This document shows, one piece after another, positions 1 to 12,834 of a DNA stretch of 64,000 nucleotides. Under the pieces are notes generated by a model, which was not told the DNA's origin, did no database searches, and worked only from the letters and a program-made list of their open reading frames with translations. Every line of letters begins with the position of its first letter. Positions within the stretch are counted from its first letter, which is position 1. Made by a program: the position numbers and the translations under genes. Source of the stretch: Odontocerum albicorne (taxonomy: Eukaryota > Arthropoda > Insecta > Trichoptera > Odontoceridae); contig OX463842.1 of assembly GCA_949825065.1 (NCBI GenBank), positions 33,720,480 through 33,784,479 on the forward strand, given 5' to 3'.

Positions 1-204
1 TGGTGGATATTTTTAATGTAGATGTTGTTGAATTCAGCATTTCTTAAATCTTAGGTCTTGACTGGGAGATTGGTGGTTCAATTTCATGTTGTGTATATTA
101 TTTTTGTAATTTATCCTATAATTATAATATCTAGACATTCTGTTTCAAAGTTTAATTTTAGAAGTCTTGTATTATTCATTGATTTTTTTCACTTTCCATG
201 TTAT

Positions 205-515
205 ACTATACAACGGGTATAAATTGCACAGATTAGATACTTTGGAAATATCCGAGTCAGTGCATTGTAATGAACATATTATGGTAAATACAAACATTCC
301 CAAGATTTCATTCAGCACTGCTGCCTGAAATTGTCTCCTGTCTCCCTCCACCCACAATCCCCAATCCAATTTTTTACCATTAGGTGGTATTTATGTCGGT
401 ACCAGTTAGAGCATAATTCATTTGTTGTCCCCTGATGATTAAGTGAAAATGTCGAAACCGGTAGGGTTATACTGTTATATTAAGTGGAATAAACAGTGTT
501 TGATTAAACAAATTA
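205..515 (+). mobile_element. Penelope-like element 3' fragment with hammerhead ribozyme
   Basis: The plus strand reads as the end of a Penelope-like GIY-YIG endonuclease region: from about 213 a frame gives LHRLDTLEISESVH, matching the conserved L.RLE.LEI..S.H ending seen in a second copy here (minus strand near 6800-6860). It is followed by a non-coding tail that also occurs at 49813-50330: a TGTCGGTACCAG block, a hammerhead core at 428-467, then AAGTGGAATAAACAGTG and GTTTGATTAAAC. The reading frame is decayed and 5' truncated. Family-level call is inferred from motifs and from repetition of the same block at four other places in the window. Confidence 0.75.
425..470 (+). ncRNA. Hammerhead ribozyme (Penelope type)
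   Basis: Core CTGATGA at 432-438 and GAAA at 454-457 are separated by a short stem II with a GAAA loop. Stem III is the loopless palindrome ACCGGT, then the cleavage triplet GTA, then GGG (464-466) that pairs with CCC (429-431) as stem I. Stem II is weakened by mismatches in this copy. The layout is that of the minimal type I hammerheads known from Penelope-like elements, which probably act as dimers because stem III is so short. Confidence 0.7.
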
Positions 516-989
516 TAAAACTATACATTGATATATTGATGCAAAATATTTTGAAATATACATTTATTCTATATTTTAAGTGTTTTTAGGGAATTGATAG
601 CTCGATTTGTATTTTTACATTGATGTAAAAACCTTTAATGTCGTTGGTTTAGTTGGTAAATCAAAAAATAAATATAAAAATATAATAGAGTAACATCATT
701 CTTTCAAATTGTTCTGGTTTACCACAAAATTACCCAACATATGGTAAATGTACCGTCACGAGCAATGAACGTTAACGAGGAGGGTCTGACAAATAATAGT
801 CGGGAGAAAGAAGATATTTGAGAAGAATCATTGGAGTTACACGGAGGGATAGAATATGAAATTACCCAATACCTAAAAAAAGGGACAATAATGTAGCGTC
901 GTTCAGAGAGCAAACTCTCTTCAAAAGAGATCCAACTCGGGACTCGAACCCACTATTATAGACAGATTAAAAACGAGGATAGAAAGGTG
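516..989. other. Unassigned AT-rich intergenic or intronic sequence
   Basis: No coding exon, repeat motif or RNA gene was recognised. The short stretch near 900-960 (CAACTCGGGACTCGAACCC) looks like a decayed tRNA-derived B box on the minus strand, too short to call. Confidence 0.4.
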
Positions 990-1440
990 GTGGCTGCGGC
1001 CATTAAATAATGTCTTCTCTCTTAAATGTATTTTCTGCAGTTTATTTTGAGATATATGTGCAATTTCGAAATGAATTTATATATGTACACATTATAATAT
1101 GTTGCTGTCAAGGAACCTTTATGTATTTGTTTGAGTTAATCTGAGGTGGTATTTGTAGACTAAATTTTTTTTTCTGCTATCTATTTATTTTCTGTTTTTT
1201 TCTTTTTATTCTACATGTGCAAGGGTGTGGGCTGAAAAACATCCGGTGTCCTCGCGGCTGGGCTCGCCCTGTATTTGTAGAGTGTATCTTGGCCGGGGGG
1301 GTGCTATTAGATGAGCCCAGACATTTTGATAGCTTCTCTCTCTGAAATGTATTTTCTGCCACTTATGCATTTTTGGAGCATATTTAAATATATTATGTAC
1401 ATACTATGTTGCTATCAATAAACCTTTATTTATTTAAAGT
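990..1440. repeat. Two diverged copies of an unknown 3'-UTR-like repeat
   Basis: About 1012-1130 and 1333-1440 share an ordered series of words: CTTCTCTCT, AAATGTATTTTCTGC, ATATTATGTACAT or its relative, ATGTTGCT.TCAA, and AACCTTTAT. Both end in a polyadenylation-like tail. This looks like two 3' ends of the same retroelement or processed transcript. No protein is encoded in either copy. Confidence 0.5.
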
Positions 1441-1584
1441 ACTTCCCCGCATTTGTATATATTCTGAAAAACATTTGATACGAAAACCGCAGAAAAATGA
1501 CTGAGGGAAGACAAACTGTAAAGAAATATTTGTAGATAGATCTTCCGATATGTCATATTAACACATTCGGCTTTAGATGTAGTT

Positions 1585-1745
1585 TTTTTTAAGAATAGAT
1601 ATGGCCGAAGTTATAGGTATCCTTAAAACCCTAGAACACTAGGCGGAAAAGGTGGCTGTGTTGTTCGAGGGGAGTAGCACTGCGCGGGGTTCGAACTGAC
1701 GACCTTCCGCACAGAAGTCCAGCGCGTAACCGCGCGACCATGCAC
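1585..1745 (-). mobile_element. tRNA-derived SINE-like repeat, minus strand
   Basis: Read on the minus strand the right end is tRNA-like: GTGCATGGTCGCGCGGTTAC (A box) and GTTCGAACCCCGCGCAG (B box) about 50 bases apart. The part after it, including TTCGAGGGG.GTA and TAGGTATCCTTA, recurs at 46845-46995 in the same orientation. A real tRNA gene is unlikely because the acceptor stem does not close and the second copy is diverged. Confidence 0.55.
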
Positions 1746-2139
1746 CTCAGTATTCATATACAATTATACATTTTGATAAAACCTCCCAAAAAAGGTTGTC
1801 TTCAAATTCTTCATTAAGCTGCGCACGCCACCTATATTTCCAACACTTCGAAGCGGGTCATTCCACGCCTAAGGACCAGCAACAGCAAAATATTTGTGAT
1901 AATACCTCGCCATTTCAGGTCGATTTGGAATAATCAATGTTTTAGATGAAGAACAATCCGACCTCAAAGTTTTACTCCTATTTTCAAAGTTCTACTAGAA
2001 ACCTTAGAAATGTAGCTTTTGGTTCAATATTTGGAGAGATCTCAGGTGAGATGGCTGAGGTAGGGTACTTGCAGAGAATTACTCAAGATTGTTTGCCAAG
2101 ACGAGTGTCCTTGGCTCCCTGGGAACCTGAGACTCTCCT

Positions 2140-2575
2140 GAGCAGAAGTGCCGATCATAGCGGAAAACAAGCGAATATAATAGAATCGTCTCTGCGTTAA
2201 GACCCGACCGTTCAGGATGAGGATGAAAATTATGAATTCATTAATCTTCTTTTTGGTTGATTTCTCATGACTATGGGTCTGATCTCCCCGTTTTATCTGC
2301 CCAACTCTGCCTACGACGACTCTCCATAATAATAATTTCTCCATAATGCCCGTCAGCACGAGTTTTTTTTAATTCTCCTCTCGGCGTACTATATGGATAG
2401 AGAATTAATGTACTCGTCGCAGATAAATCGTGGACAGCACATCCTGAATCCCAAGTGGTTTTATGATGTACGAGTATATATACGAGTACATTGGTGCGCC
2501 GTGCAGTCCAAAGTATTTTATTATTTATTTTTATCAGTATCCATGTCTCAGCTCCCTTATAAAATACATTTAAAC
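2140..2575 (-). mobile_element. LINE reverse transcriptase fragment (GAETW...WTARRTN type)
   Basis: On the minus strand a frame from about 2560 reads KGAETWILIK, then WTARRTNVLVYI. These match the GSETWTL and PWTARRTN..IL motifs at the C-terminal end of reverse transcriptases of a common insect LINE group. Further along, GRVGQIKRGDQTH resembles the GRGR...RWSDQ segment that follows in that group. The middle is deleted or shifted. The same group is represented at 38385-38711 and 50590-51235. Confidence 0.55.
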
Positions 2576-2585
2576 GTATATTTAA

Positions 2586-3065
2586 CATACATACATACCA
2601 TCACGTTGTTTTCCTGTCGGGATAGGCAGAGAGAAAAGAGTGGCACACTTTCCTATCGCAACGCACATCTTTCGCCTCTTCTACATCCATATATGTTACC
2701 TACGACATCTCTGACTTTCTGCGTTTCCTCTCAAAATATACACTTGATCAAACCATACTTTCATTAGTCTTTCTCTACCATACCTATCACTGTATATTTT
2801 TTTTTAATCTTAATTCATTCGTTTCACGTGCCCAAACCATATCAGAGCTCTCATTCAACTTAACACAGCCTTAAGTTCAAATTCATGGCGAGTCACTTAA
2901 TTCCGTATTTTATCATACATTATCGGGGGGTAATGTGGCCTCCCCTTGTATTTATTTTAGTGCTCGCATTTCTACATCATTTATTCGGCTATTATTAATA
3001 TTTTTCCACGTCCATGTTTCACTCTCATATACCAAAGTTGGTACTAATATACTTTTGTGGACTAT
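2586..3065 (-). mobile_element. LINE family A 3' end, minus strand
   Basis: This is one of at least eleven copies of the same element tail. The 3' end is the block CATACCATCACG followed by a sequence whose complement encodes a protein ending in YPDRE. Inside are the complements of the LTKQIYSANVSG and WFGHVER coding blocks, here decayed. The 3' tail is a short (ATGT)n run. See the copies at 13190-14150 and 46140-46360 for readable protein. Confidence 0.65.
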
Positions 3066-3142
3066 CATTTTGGTATTATTTAAATAACAGGTTGATTGAA
3101 TGTGTTGAAAAATTTAATTTGATTTAAACGTACGTATAGTAC

Positions 3143-3301
3143 ACGGCGGTAAGTAATACACATCGGGCTTAAGAAAGAGACAGTCGCTTTGTAGAGCATC
3201 GTCTCTGTCGCACGATGCGCGAACTGTCCGTGCGACAGATACGACGTTCTACAAAGCAACAGTATCTTTCTTAAGCCCGATGTGTATTACTTACCGCCGG
3301 T
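3143..3301. mobile_element. Near-perfect palindrome, probable foldback MITE
   Basis: Arms of about 68 bases, starting ACGGCGGTAAGTAATACACA on the left and ending with its complement TTACCGCCGGT on the right, face each other across a centre near 3215-3230. The inner arms read GTCTCTGTCGCAC against GTGCGACAGATAC. Candidate target site duplications TATAGTAC and TACAGTAC (8 bp, one mismatch) flank the unit. It has no coding capacity. An 8-bp duplication would suit hAT- or P-type mobilisation; this is inference. Confidence 0.65.
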
Positions 3302-6189
3302 TACAGTACTAATATTTCTTTTTTGACCTTTAAATAGAGCTTCGTACGATTTAAAAGGTTGTGCCTAATTTTTTTATTTAACTAAACAAAATTTTATGAT
3401 GTTTGGAAATATTTTCTACGTTAATCGTTGAGTTGGTTAAAACAACAGAATATTTTTTCAATTAAATCGCACACCGGACGTTTCGCGGAGTTGAAATTAA
3501 AATAAAGTCACTTTAACGAGTTTATTTTGTACGATGGCCGGATAAACTTTTAGTTCATTACTCTTTTTCACGTCTATGCCTCGTCTGTTATCTGAGAAAT
3601 AACGGATGTACTCGTAAAACCTCGCAAAAGTATATTATTATACTAGAGTTATCTTCTTTTTTACATAATAAGTGTTATGATGGCATACTACGAGTATGTT
3701 ATTATTTATAAAAAAAGACAACCGGAAAGAAATTGTAGGCGTACTCTTCTAATTAATGCTCAGCTCACAAAATACATATTTCGGCTTCTTTAAAATGTCG
3801 AAAAATCATACATCTATTCTGTGTATGCAAAATTAACTATTTTTTTTTCATGTTTCTATTTTGTATATTTTTACCATACAATCCCATAAATAGCAGCTGA
3901 TTTTCCTCAATTATATCAGAATTCGTCAAATGTGGGTTGGTTTCTTTTAACATATTAAAGTTCATTTTAGGGGCGTTAAGTAATTTGTGGAATTGATCGG
4001 AAAATTTATTTACCTTGTTTATTGACATTTAAAAATTTCTTCATATTAACAATACTTTTCGATAGAAATAGTTTTTAACATATTGACGTGTTCAATCTCT
4101 CTGATTCTTGGTTAATAACTGAGATCGAGATAAAATCATCACACCGCTAGTGTCGAATATTGTCCAATGCGCTGGTAGTCGGCAGAGAAGACACACGCGT
4201 TCCGATTTCTTTTCTTAGCTCTTCAGCGAATATTGATATTATATTAAATATATTCACCCTAGACTAAGTGTTTGCTAAATAAAACATATAATTTACGTAG
4301 TAAATATTTTATTATAAATAAAATGAGTTACAAAAACATAATTTACCTTCCGATTCGATAGCATACACGAAAGATACAAAAAAAAATAAACATTTTTGAA
4401 GGCACTAAAAATATCTTTTCCTTTTCAATACAATAATAAATCTAAATTTCACCCTCCCATATGACGTAGCTTTCAAATATGTATTTCGCTTACCTTTTTT
4501 CTTTATTTAAGGTATTATTTTACTTTCTTAGTAAAATAATTTCTTTGCTGTACCAGGAAACTTGACATTTGTTGTATTCATTATTACATATATTCATATT
4601 GAATAAGAAAAATAATCAAAAATTTTAAAAAAAACACGATTTAATTTTTTATACCGTCACCGATCGACATAAGAGGGAGAAACTTCATGAAGAACTGTAT
4701 GAGAGATCTAAGGAAACGAATAAAAAAAACTCTGAAAGTTCATTGTCAATCTTCTGAACCAAGTCTCCATTCACAACATTCGGCCAACCACTTTTCTCAA
4801 CGCTTTTTATTAAACGAGTAACAGCGATACAAACCTCTACCACTGCTAGATGCGTACTGAGTCACACCACAATGCCGTGCTAACGTGGCTTCGTTATCCC
4901 CACTCCGTTACGTGCTACGTTAAAACGATAGATACGAGTAGACCTCGTATACCATTGTAGTATTGCAATTTTCTGATTTGATATGGAAGTGCGTGTGTAT
5001 CTGAAATTGGCTAGTATTGATCGGAACCCATTATTTTAAAATATTAAATAATTAAGAAAACTTATTTTGTTTCATTTGCACAGAGTACTAAAATGGAAAA
5101 TTTCATCAAAACGCCATCAAATGGCATTTATCATTAAAAGTGGAGATAGCTAAATTTGAACTGTAACGATTCATTTGCTCACTTTCAGCCGGCAATGGCA
5201 ATATCCATGAAAAGATATTGTAAACGTTTCGACCCCACCAGTGAATATTGTTTAATGAGAAAAGTTTTTCGCCCTAATAATTGCTTCGGTCATTTGATTA
5301 CCTCCTCTCATAACAAGAAAACTCAAAACGAAGGGATTATTTTTCACATAATCTTCGTTATTCATTCTCGTAATTTCTGGTCGTAGAAACTAAATATCAA
5401 AACAGAATTTCATAAAATATAGACAAAGTTTTTGCACATAAACGTACTGCGGAATGAAAAACAACTCGGAAAAGTTAAGGCTTCCCTCTTACGCCTCGGT
5501 GCTCCGCCTTGGGTCGTTTCGCCGAGTGACTCGAGTTTTTCTATATTGGATTTTAGCAAATAAAAACATTCCTCTACCCAATTCTTTCAGCGGCGGACCA
5601 ACTTTATTTAGGTTACACTCCGTGGAACTGTTCTGGTGAAAGTGACTTCTTCATTTGCCGCCCGTTGCTTTTCAAGTGCTCTAATTTGCAGTGAGCATTT
5701 TGTTCTAACCTCAATTCCTTACTTTCTCTGAGTATTTCATTGAATATTTCTATGTTCTAATTTTCCAAGCACCTCCAAGGAAAGTCTCCATGAAGAACAT
5801 TTTGTGTTTAGCCCAATTTAATTTATTTTCTGCGTGTATTGCATGAACATGTCTTGTTGTGCGTTTTACAAACAAAAGTTTGTATCTAAAATATTTTATA
5901 GAAATGTCGCGATATTTAAGTTCGCTTTTAATTCTTAGCCTCATTCCGTGTTCTTAATTTTAACATTATCAATGTTTAGATCCTTTGAATACCGTTTTAT
6001 TGCGAGTATAAGAATACTTATGGTCATATCCTGATGCCTAAAATGTGGAGCTGCCAACTTTTGGCAGAAACCCCACGAAGTATTCTAATGTACTGAACGC
6101 GAAGAAATGCCTTTGCTGGGTTAATTTTTGGTATTTTCAAGTTTGTTTTGAAACATGTTTTGTTAAATAGTTCTAATTTGTTCATTGAT
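3302..6189. other. No recognised gene or repeat
   Basis: AT-rich sequence with many short homopolymers. I see no splice-bounded exon with family resemblance and no transposon ends. A GC-richer patch at about 5465-5690 (lines with GCCTCGGTGCTCCGCC) is open for about 60 codons but resembles nothing I know. Confidence 0.4.
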
Positions 6190-6505
6190 TAGTTATAATG
6201 ATCATGCATACGGAACTATTTATTTAATTTAATAGTTCTAACATAATGACCATACACAAGTAACTATTTGTTTATCAAATAGTTGTAATGATTATGCTTA
6301 CGGAACTATTTGTTTCATTATATAGTTCTAATGACCATATATACGAAACTATTTGTTTTTTAAATATTATATAATGGTCTTGCTTACGGAACTACTTGTT
6401 TCATTAAATCGATGTAACCTTCATAAATATTATTTAATGATCATGCTTACGGAACTACTTGTTTCATGAAATCGATCTAACCTTCATAAATACGTAACTA
6501 CTTGT
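6190..6505. repeat. Degenerate tandem array, about 62-bp unit, roughly five copies
   Basis: Repeated words ATGATCATGC.TACGGAACTA, ACTTGTTTCAT and TAGTTCTAA recur at spacings near 60 bases. The last two units are the most similar and also share AATCGATCTAACCTTCATAA. No coding content. Confidence 0.7.
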
Positions 6506-6544
6506 TTATGAGAAATGGACTTAAATTATTTTTGTATTTAAAAA

Positions 6545-7095
6545 TTGTAATTTGTTCAGTCAAACACTGTTGACTCCACATTATATAACGGTATAATCCA
6601 CCGGTTTCAAGGTTTTCATCTCATCTTCAGGGGAGCACAAACAAGACTGAATTATGTTCGAACTGGTACCGACATACACGCGTCTAACGATAAAAAATCG
6701 GGTTGAGGATTGTGGGTGCAGGGAGGCAAGAGATAGCTTCAGCAAGCAGCGGTTAGATATTGGGAATGTACTCGTATGTTATGTACATGTTTACCAGATA
6801 TTCACACCTATGCACTGACTTGGATATTTCGAGGGCCTCTAATCTGTCCAATTTATTTCCGTTAGTATTGATATGCAGGAATTAGGCATCATCGATAGGA
6901 AATATGTGATATTTTCGGTGACAGTAATTATGCAGTTAAATATGAGTGTCCGGGGATTGAAATTAGTTTAAAAAACCTGGCTTTATCACACTAATTTCAA
7001 TCTCCGGAAACTCCTATTTAACGGGAAAGACAAAAATGGAATACTTAGCAACAGTGGTGGGATAAACTTTTATGTGCTGATTGCGAAACTTTTTT
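6545..7095. mobile_element. Two Penelope-like fragments in head-to-head orientation
   Basis: The left part (about 6545-6885) is on the minus strand. It reads KLDRLEALEISKSVH, then PLLAEAISCLPAPTI, the C-terminal end of the GIY-YIG domain, followed by a hammerhead at 6597-6634 and the terminal block. The right part (about 6940-7095) is on the plus strand and matches the left end of the 49813-50330 copy (CTAATTTCAATCTCCGG, AAAATGGAATACTTAGCAAC, GTGCTGATTGCGA). Between them is a hairpin, ATTGAAATTAGT against ACTAATTTCAAT. Inverted partial copies are typical of Penelope-like elements. Confidence 0.7.
6594..6636 (-). ncRNA. Hammerhead ribozyme, degenerate copy
   Basis: Minus strand: CTGAAGA (position 7 of the core may be any base) and GAAACCGG, with the GAAA-loop stem II in between. 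The base after GGT is G instead of A and one base is missing from the stem I partner, so the cleavage triplet is GTG and cleavage is expected to be poor. Confidence 0.6.
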
Positions 7096-9247
<2,152 letters not shown>

Positions 9248-9689
9248 TCGTACATACGAAAATAGTCTATGAAATCTACAAGAACAATTTAGTAAAAGGT
9301 TTACCTTTAAATTACCCGTTATTAAACAAAATATTTACACTAACCGCAATTCTTCAGATGTTTTCCCCAAGTTATTTTATTTATTTTATCAAGCCGCTTT
9401 ATATTTTTTATAACCTTCCAGAATATATTTTTTAAATTAAAATTCCAACCGGAAGAAGCACTTTTTTGTTAAATGTGTTATACTTTTATGCATCTAATAT
9501 TCAGCGTATTTTTTTTGTTTTTTGTTCAAGTTTGTTTATCGTTTTTCCAAAAGTGTTTATTCTGTTGTGCTTTTTTCAGATAATTGTTAACAAGTAATAT
9601 CTAATAAAACGACGTTACTAACACACGATAATTTGAATATACTTCGATACTATATTCAGTTTTCCTCTTCCAAATAGTTTATTTATTAA

Positions 9690-10010
9690 CACTTAATTGT
9701 AAAAAAACAATCTGGTGGACCTATTACCAGGCGACAATCTCTTCCTACCAACCAGACAAATGTAAACAAAGCAAGTTACATGGTCGTAAAAAATAATTAT
9801 CTTTATGAAATTTATGAACATATATGTACAAAATAAAGGTAAAAGTTAGGTATCACAAATCAAAAGAAAACGCAGGGTAGGTGGAGAGGAAAGAAAAATC
9901 AGGAATTAAACATGTAATATATTAATGACTAGAAATTAAGAGATTTCTCAGTCGCTTCTTATAGCATGCCAAGGAAGGAGCGAGTCTTACAATAGTTTTC
10001 CGCAAACTAA
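9690..10010 (-). mobile_element. 3' end of Jockey-like LINE (family C), minus strand
   Basis: It shares with 40455-40880 the ordered blocks CCAACCAGACAAA, GCAAGTTACATGGTC or its relative, GAAAGAAAAATCAGGAAT.AA, AAATTAAGAG.TTT, CAGTCGCTTCT and AGCATGCC.AGGA. In the other copy the complement encodes the Jockey C-terminal motif, so this copy is mostly 3' untranslated region. Its first 60 bases match the tail of the SINE at 57146-57345. Confidence 0.6.
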
Positions 10011-10387
10011 CCTTAAGATAAGTTCATTTAAAAAATAAGCGATTTTAAAACGTTTCAATTTTGGATTCACTGAATTTTTATTTCATTTAAACTTATTTCT
10101 TCATAACGAACTCTTTGTGCAAATGGTATACAGATTGTCGTCTACCTGAGCAGAAAAAAAAACAAAAATTAACCATGTTCTGCTCTTAATTGGATGAATA
10201 ATATTGGCACATGACAATTTCCCGTAACGTCGTGCTGCATGCATACAACGAAAGTTAAACGATATACACATTTCTGTGCATCTAACGCATGCTCACCAAA
10301 GTAACCTTTATTTTGGAAATTCAAACCAACAAAAATATATTTGACCTTCTCGTTATCAAAAAGACTTCGTTGTCCCCAAAGATAAAA

Positions 10388-10531
10388 GCAATTACGCAAA
10401 ATGCCTTTGTGGCAATCCTCCGATGGCGACGGCGGGCCCGCAAATTGTCAAGCCCAAGTAACAATTCGTTTGACATTACCCCTCATCTCGACCCGTCCCT
10501 GGCTTTCACTTACACCAGCGTTCGTCAACAG
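10388..10531 (+). CDS. Candidate upstream exon of the Fat-like cadherin, frame-disrupted
   Basis: A GC-rich island in AT-rich surroundings ends at a good donor (CAG, then GTAATA). In the phase needed to join the 28311 exon, the last codons read GFHLHQRSST plus one base, and splicing completes T-G-V-I-R-T, the usual F.I...TG.I motif of a cadherin repeat. That frame has stops upstream (last TGA about 10470). In another frame the upstream part reads SSDGDGGPANCQAQVTIRL, which resembles the A.D.D.G.NA.V.Y.L strand of the same repeat. One frameshift between about 10470 and 10500 would reconcile them, and a second may exist near 10410. The acceptor is unclear (an AG at 10390 is possible). It could be a real exon with sequence errors, a decayed exon, or chance. 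Confidence 0.35.
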
Positions 10532-10590
10532 GTAATATTTTCGCTTTCGAAGGTTTCTTACTAGATACATAATTTCATATTATTTTAGAT

Positions 10591-10713
10591 CGAGATCATC
10601 AATACTGTGTTATATCGAGATCATCAATACTGTGTTATATCGAGATCATCAATACTGTGTTATATCGAGATCATCAATACTGTGTTATATTGAGATCATC
10701 AATACTGTGTTAA
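10591..10713. repeat. 25-bp tandem repeat, five copies
   Basis: The unit is CGAGATCATCAATACTG followed by TGTTATAT. Four copies are identical and the fifth has two changes. It is direct and spacer-free, so not a CRISPR. It lies just downstream of the candidate exon donor. Confidence 0.95.
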
Positions 10714-11639
10714 AAATGTTACTTAAATATGTGTACGATTTTTTTTTTTAATTGGTCACTATTCATCTATAACATTGGAAACTTATCGGGTTTCCATCCA
10801 GTGCGATCTTCTCTCGAATATTTTTTAGGACTCGGTACTGCTTGTTACAGGCAAAGAGCTCCTTTTCTGCAAACGTAATGCCGACTTGAGTATAGCATAC
10901 AATTATTATTAGGTTTCAGGCCTTGGTTATTTATGGTTTGCCCTAAAATATTGCTTTTAATTCGCGAAACTAAGATATAAATTATTTGATAATATCAGTT
11001 TTTTTCATCAAATTGATGTATTTAGTTGTACACATTTTTAAAATCGATTTATACTTTTTGTTTTTACTATGAAATATACAAAGTTCTCCCCTGCTTAACT
11101 ATTCGTATGCCTAGTCTTAAATCACGTAAGTTTGACAAAAAATAATATTTTGTTTTAAAACGTTCCTGCAGCTTTAATATCACATATTTTATTTCAAAAC
11201 AATATTAAACCAATTATGAACCGACATGACAATAACTTATGTGAACTCAACAAGGAATACTATTGGATAATAGTTTTTTTTTTGTCTGACTGAAGATGGT
11301 TTGAAATTTTAATAAAACGTTGACTACTGCTGATATATTGTAGATTTAGTAGTTGTTTTTAATTGCTCTAATTGGCAAAAATTAAAATGTGACGTGGAAT
11401 TTTCCGGAATTCGCCATTTTTAGTAATTCAAAATGTACAACCAAATTGAATTAACCTGGCTTTCATCATTTTATTTTAAAAGATTCTTTGGTAATCTCAC
11501 TTTCAGCATAAATTTAGTGGCGTGTGGGTATATTGAAGAGATATATAATATTATATATAGTTTTATCATTTTTTGCCAATTTAGATTTAGGAATGTCCAC
11601 GTGTATTTTTTTCATAATTAATAAAGAGGCTTAATATTG
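10714..11639. other. No recognised gene or repeat
   Basis: AT-rich sequence with no coding signal that I can support. The 62-codon frame at 11433-11621 has no recognisable features. Confidence 0.4.
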
Positions 11640-11785
11640 TTGTTTATAGTTAAGGGCATTAACATTGTGGAGGTTTAAAGACATTGTAATTTATTTTTAT
11701 CAAACACTGTTTATTCCACTTTTTTATTACGTAAAAAATAAAAAAGTGGAATAAACAGTGTTTGATAAAAATAAATTACAGGCTT
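11640..11785. mobile_element. Penelope-like terminal block folded as an inverted repeat
   Basis: TTTATAGTTAAGGGCATTAA at the left is the outer tail also found at 19050 and, inverted, at 50280. It runs into ATTTATTTTTATCAAACACT and GTTTATTCCACTTTTTTATT. After a short centre (ACG) the same sequence returns inverted as AAAAAAGTGGAATAAACAGT. The hammerhead itself is absent, so only the outermost parts of two head-to-head ends remain. Confidence 0.7.
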
Positions 11786-11959
11786 AGTATTATTATTGTA
11801 TTTTAGCTTTTACTGATTGTTAGTAACTCACTTAACTTGGAGAACCGCCTTCCCTTTTAACATAATAAAGAAAAACTATTAGTTTACTTCATAGTTTCAA
11901 TTCAATGTTTCTCATTTAGATATATTTATGTACCTTCTTTTGTATTGTATTACATCTTT

Positions 11960-12147
11960 ATTATATACAGTACAATCTGATTTATAGCCTTGTGGCAATT
12001 CATCCAACTAATCAAAAAGACGTTCAAGTGGCGTTCAGTGAAAACCAAACTTGATTTCTTTTTAAAAAAACTGAGTTCCAACGGAAATCAAACCCATAAC
12101 CTCCGGATGGGAAAACAGACTTCTTACCGACTAGGCAACGAAGGTTA
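11960..12147 (-). mobile_element. tRNA-derived SINE, family 1, minus strand
   Basis: The right end is a tRNA-like head on the minus strand (TTGCCTAGTCGGTAAGAAG as A box; a GGTTATGGGTTTGATTTCC B box region). The left end is the family tail: TACAGTACAATCTGATTTAT, then AGCCTTGTGGCAATTCATCC. The layout is the same as at 57146-57345. Close to full length at about 190 bases, diverged. Confidence 0.7.
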
Positions 12148-12834
12148 TCGTACTTTGTGAGTAACTTATAATTACATTTATAAAATATACTTTTATGTCG
12201 TGAATCACAAATAAATCAGTTTTCTTTGTATATAAATTATATCTATAATTATTTATTTTTCAAATCAGACATTTTGTCACATATAATCTGATATATTATT
12301 TATACCGTATAACTATTTTTCTCAATTTCAAATGCTTATTTTGAAACTCACGAATTTTGTCTTCTAAAGGGTAAGTTGCCTTTTGAGAGAATATTCAAAA
12401 GATCTTTTGCGAAATGTAGAAAATTGGTTTTGTCTGATTTCAAGCATGTTTCTTGCTTCCGGTATATGTGTTTTGATATGAAAACAACATGATCTTGTTA
12501 CGTCATCATAAATGAATCATGTTTATTTTCCCTTAGTTATTGCTTTGATATTTTATTTACAGTAATATTAAATCTTGGTTATTTACGCACATTTTTAGAT
12601 TAAAATCAATGGATATAAAACACTATTATTCGGGAAGAAATCGTTCTACAATTGAGATAACACTCTTACAGAATACATTTATTTTTATACCCCTGTAATT
12701 TATGGATATAATTAAAGTCAATTAAAATTAAATTCGGTTTATGAACATGGATGAGTCAAGATAATAATGAAATTTAATTTTAAAAATCATCAATTTAGTG
12801 TTAATGAACGACAAAAATCCGTTTATTTATTCTT

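Noticed and set aside
172..369. Minus-strand frames such as MDWGLWVEGDRRQ, and the similar one at 49822-50073
   Set aside because: They are antisense shadows of the Penelope-like GIY-YIG coding end, which reads on the plus strand at both places.
1946..2359. Overlapping open frames of 84-105 codons on both strands
   Set aside because: The minus-strand part is LINE remnant; the plus-strand frame has no family resemblance or splice context.
10398..10564. Continuous 91-codon frame through the candidate exon (NAFVAILRWRRRARKLSSP)
   Set aside because: Its phase at the donor does not fit the 28311 exon and its peptide shows no cadherin strand; the other frames fit better.
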